This document shows positions 5,932-6,415 of a DNA stretch of 6,415 nucleotides, in pieces. Numbering within the stretch: the first letter of the stretch is position 1; each line of letters begins with the position of its first letter. The notes under the pieces are model-generated. The model was not told the DNA's origin. It ran no database searches and saw nothing but the letters and a program-made list of their open reading frames with translations. This DNA comes from Chloroflexota bacterium (GTDB taxonomy: Bacteria; Chloroflexota; UBA6077; JACCZL01): contig JACCZL010000891.1 in assembly GCA_013695975.1 (NCBI GenBank), positions 1-6,415 of the forward strand, in the 5' to 3' direction. The position numbers were made by a program, and so were the translations under genes.

Positions 5932-6415
5932 TTGCGCAAGCTGCTGTCCACTCTCGGACTCGCATCGATGATTGCCATCGCTGGCTGCCAGCCGTCCCCA
6001 CCATCAACCCCTAAGCCGACCCAGCCGCCCGGTGACAAGACGGCCGCGAAGCCGAAGGCCGAGCCGACCCTGGAAGTGGCGGCCCCGCGGGTCCAACTGG
6101 TCAGCAATGGGCGCGTCGACAGCCCGTCGCCGGCCCTCCACGTCTTCCTGTGGGGCAATCCCGATACGACCGACCGTGACCTGCGGCTTGCCTCGGAAGC
6201 CGGGGTCTCCTGGGTGAAGCAGCGCTTCGAGTGGCGCAATATCGAGAAGACGAGGAAGAACACCTTTGAGTGGAACGAGTCGGACCGAATCGTCGACGCG
6301 ATCAATCGGGCCGGGCTCGGGATCATCGCTCGGGTCGACAACCAGCCGGACTGGGCCCGCCGCGACAAGATCTTTCCGGCTTCGGGGCCACCCGACAGGA
6401 CGGAAGACTGGAAGG
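5932..6415 (+). CDS. Lipoprotein glycoside hydrolase paralogue, cut by window edge
   Basis: The first 161 residues are visible and the frame stays open to the right edge. Starting at TTG, the N-terminus (MRKLLSTLGLASMIAIAGC) is a lipoprotein signal peptide whose lipobox IAGC puts the lipid-modified cysteine at residue 19. A Pro/Lys/Thr-rich tether (about 20-60) follows. The domain from about 67 on is clearly homologous to the start of the upstream protein's catalytic domain: HVFLWG, TTDRDLR, WVKQRFEWRNIE, ESDRIVDA and IIARVDNQPDWAR match its residues about 330-402, with roughly half the positions identical over about 75 residues by eye. The LGFP-like region of the upstream protein is absent. 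The catalytic glutamates would lie beyond the window, so activity cannot be judged. The 83-nt gap and shared strand suggest partial co-transcription through the hairpin at 5868-5889. It probably acts on the outer face of the cytoplasmic membrane. Confidence 0.88.
   Translation, partial: MRKLLSTLGLASMIAIAGCQPSPPSTPKPTQPPGDKTAAKPKAEPTLEVAAPRVQLVSNGRVDSPSPALHVFLWGNPDTTDRDLRLASEAGVSWVKQRFEWRNIEKTRKNTFEWNESDRIVDAINRAGLGIIARVDNQPDWARRDKIFPASGPPDRTEDWK

Noticed and set aside
5450..6007. Minus-strand open frame of 185 codons spanning the gap between the glycosidases
   Set aside because: It covers the 3' end of one well-supported gene and the signal peptide of the next on the opposite strand. No domain is recognisable and the composition is shadow-like.
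5913..6368. Minus-strand open frame of 151 codons opposite the second glycosidase
   Set aside because: The plus-strand frame has a strong ribosome binding site, a lipobox and clear homology to its neighbour. The antisense frame has none of these.
1..6415. Mobile element, CRISPR array or defence system
   Set aside because: There are no spaced direct repeats, transposase or integrase motifs, terminal inverted repeats or toxin-antitoxin-like small gene pairs. The genes are housekeeping genes plus exported glycosidases.

Overview
The window is high-GC bacterial DNA. It carries three housekeeping genes on the minus strand (greA, lysS, serS) and, divergent from them, two extracellular glycoside-hydrolase-like genes on the plus strand. 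The second of these runs off the right edge. The best guess for the source is Chloroflexota, near Thermomicrobia/Sphaerobacter-like or uncultured relatives. This rests on the GC-rich codon use, the GreA tip sequence TVDNAEYDDAKNEQ, and a secreted protein with WGAPTS...FQRGIMHYD modules of a type I associate with that phylum. It is an inference from recalled sequence patterns, not a search result.

Minus strand, right to left: a near-perfect sigma-70-type promoter (TTGACA, 17 nt, GATAAT) lies at 3638-3666. After a leader of about 108 nt comes greA (transcript cleavage factor). lysS (lysyl-tRNA synthetase) starts 7 nt beyond the greA stop, so the two are probably translationally coupled. After a 151-nt gap comes serS (seryl-tRNA synthetase). 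No promoter or T-box was recognised in that gap, so serS may be the distal gene of the same transcription unit, but this is not proven. The leftmost 155 nt hold no recognised gene, only a weak hairpin just past the serS stop.

Plus strand: a second good promoter (TTGTGG, 17 nt, TATAAT) at 3759-3787 and a strong ribosome binding site drive a 667-residue secreted protein. It has a signal peptide, two LGFP-like FQRGIM modules, a Pro/Thr/Ala/Gln-rich linker and a clan GH-A-type TIM-barrel domain with both expected catalytic glutamates. Then follow a 9-bp GC-rich hairpin without a U-tract and a second gene that starts with TTG behind a strong AGGAGG. It encodes a lipoprotein whose domain is a paralogue of the first protein's catalytic domain but which lacks the LGFP-like region.

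The plus-strand pair looks like a tandem duplication placed in two extracellular settings: one copy soluble or wall-associated through its extra modules, the other lipid-anchored. The substrate cannot be read from the sequence. No mobile element, CRISPR array, tRNA or rRNA was seen, and the minus-strand genes are ordinary. The glycosidase pair and its N-terminal modules are the only part likely to repay a closer look.
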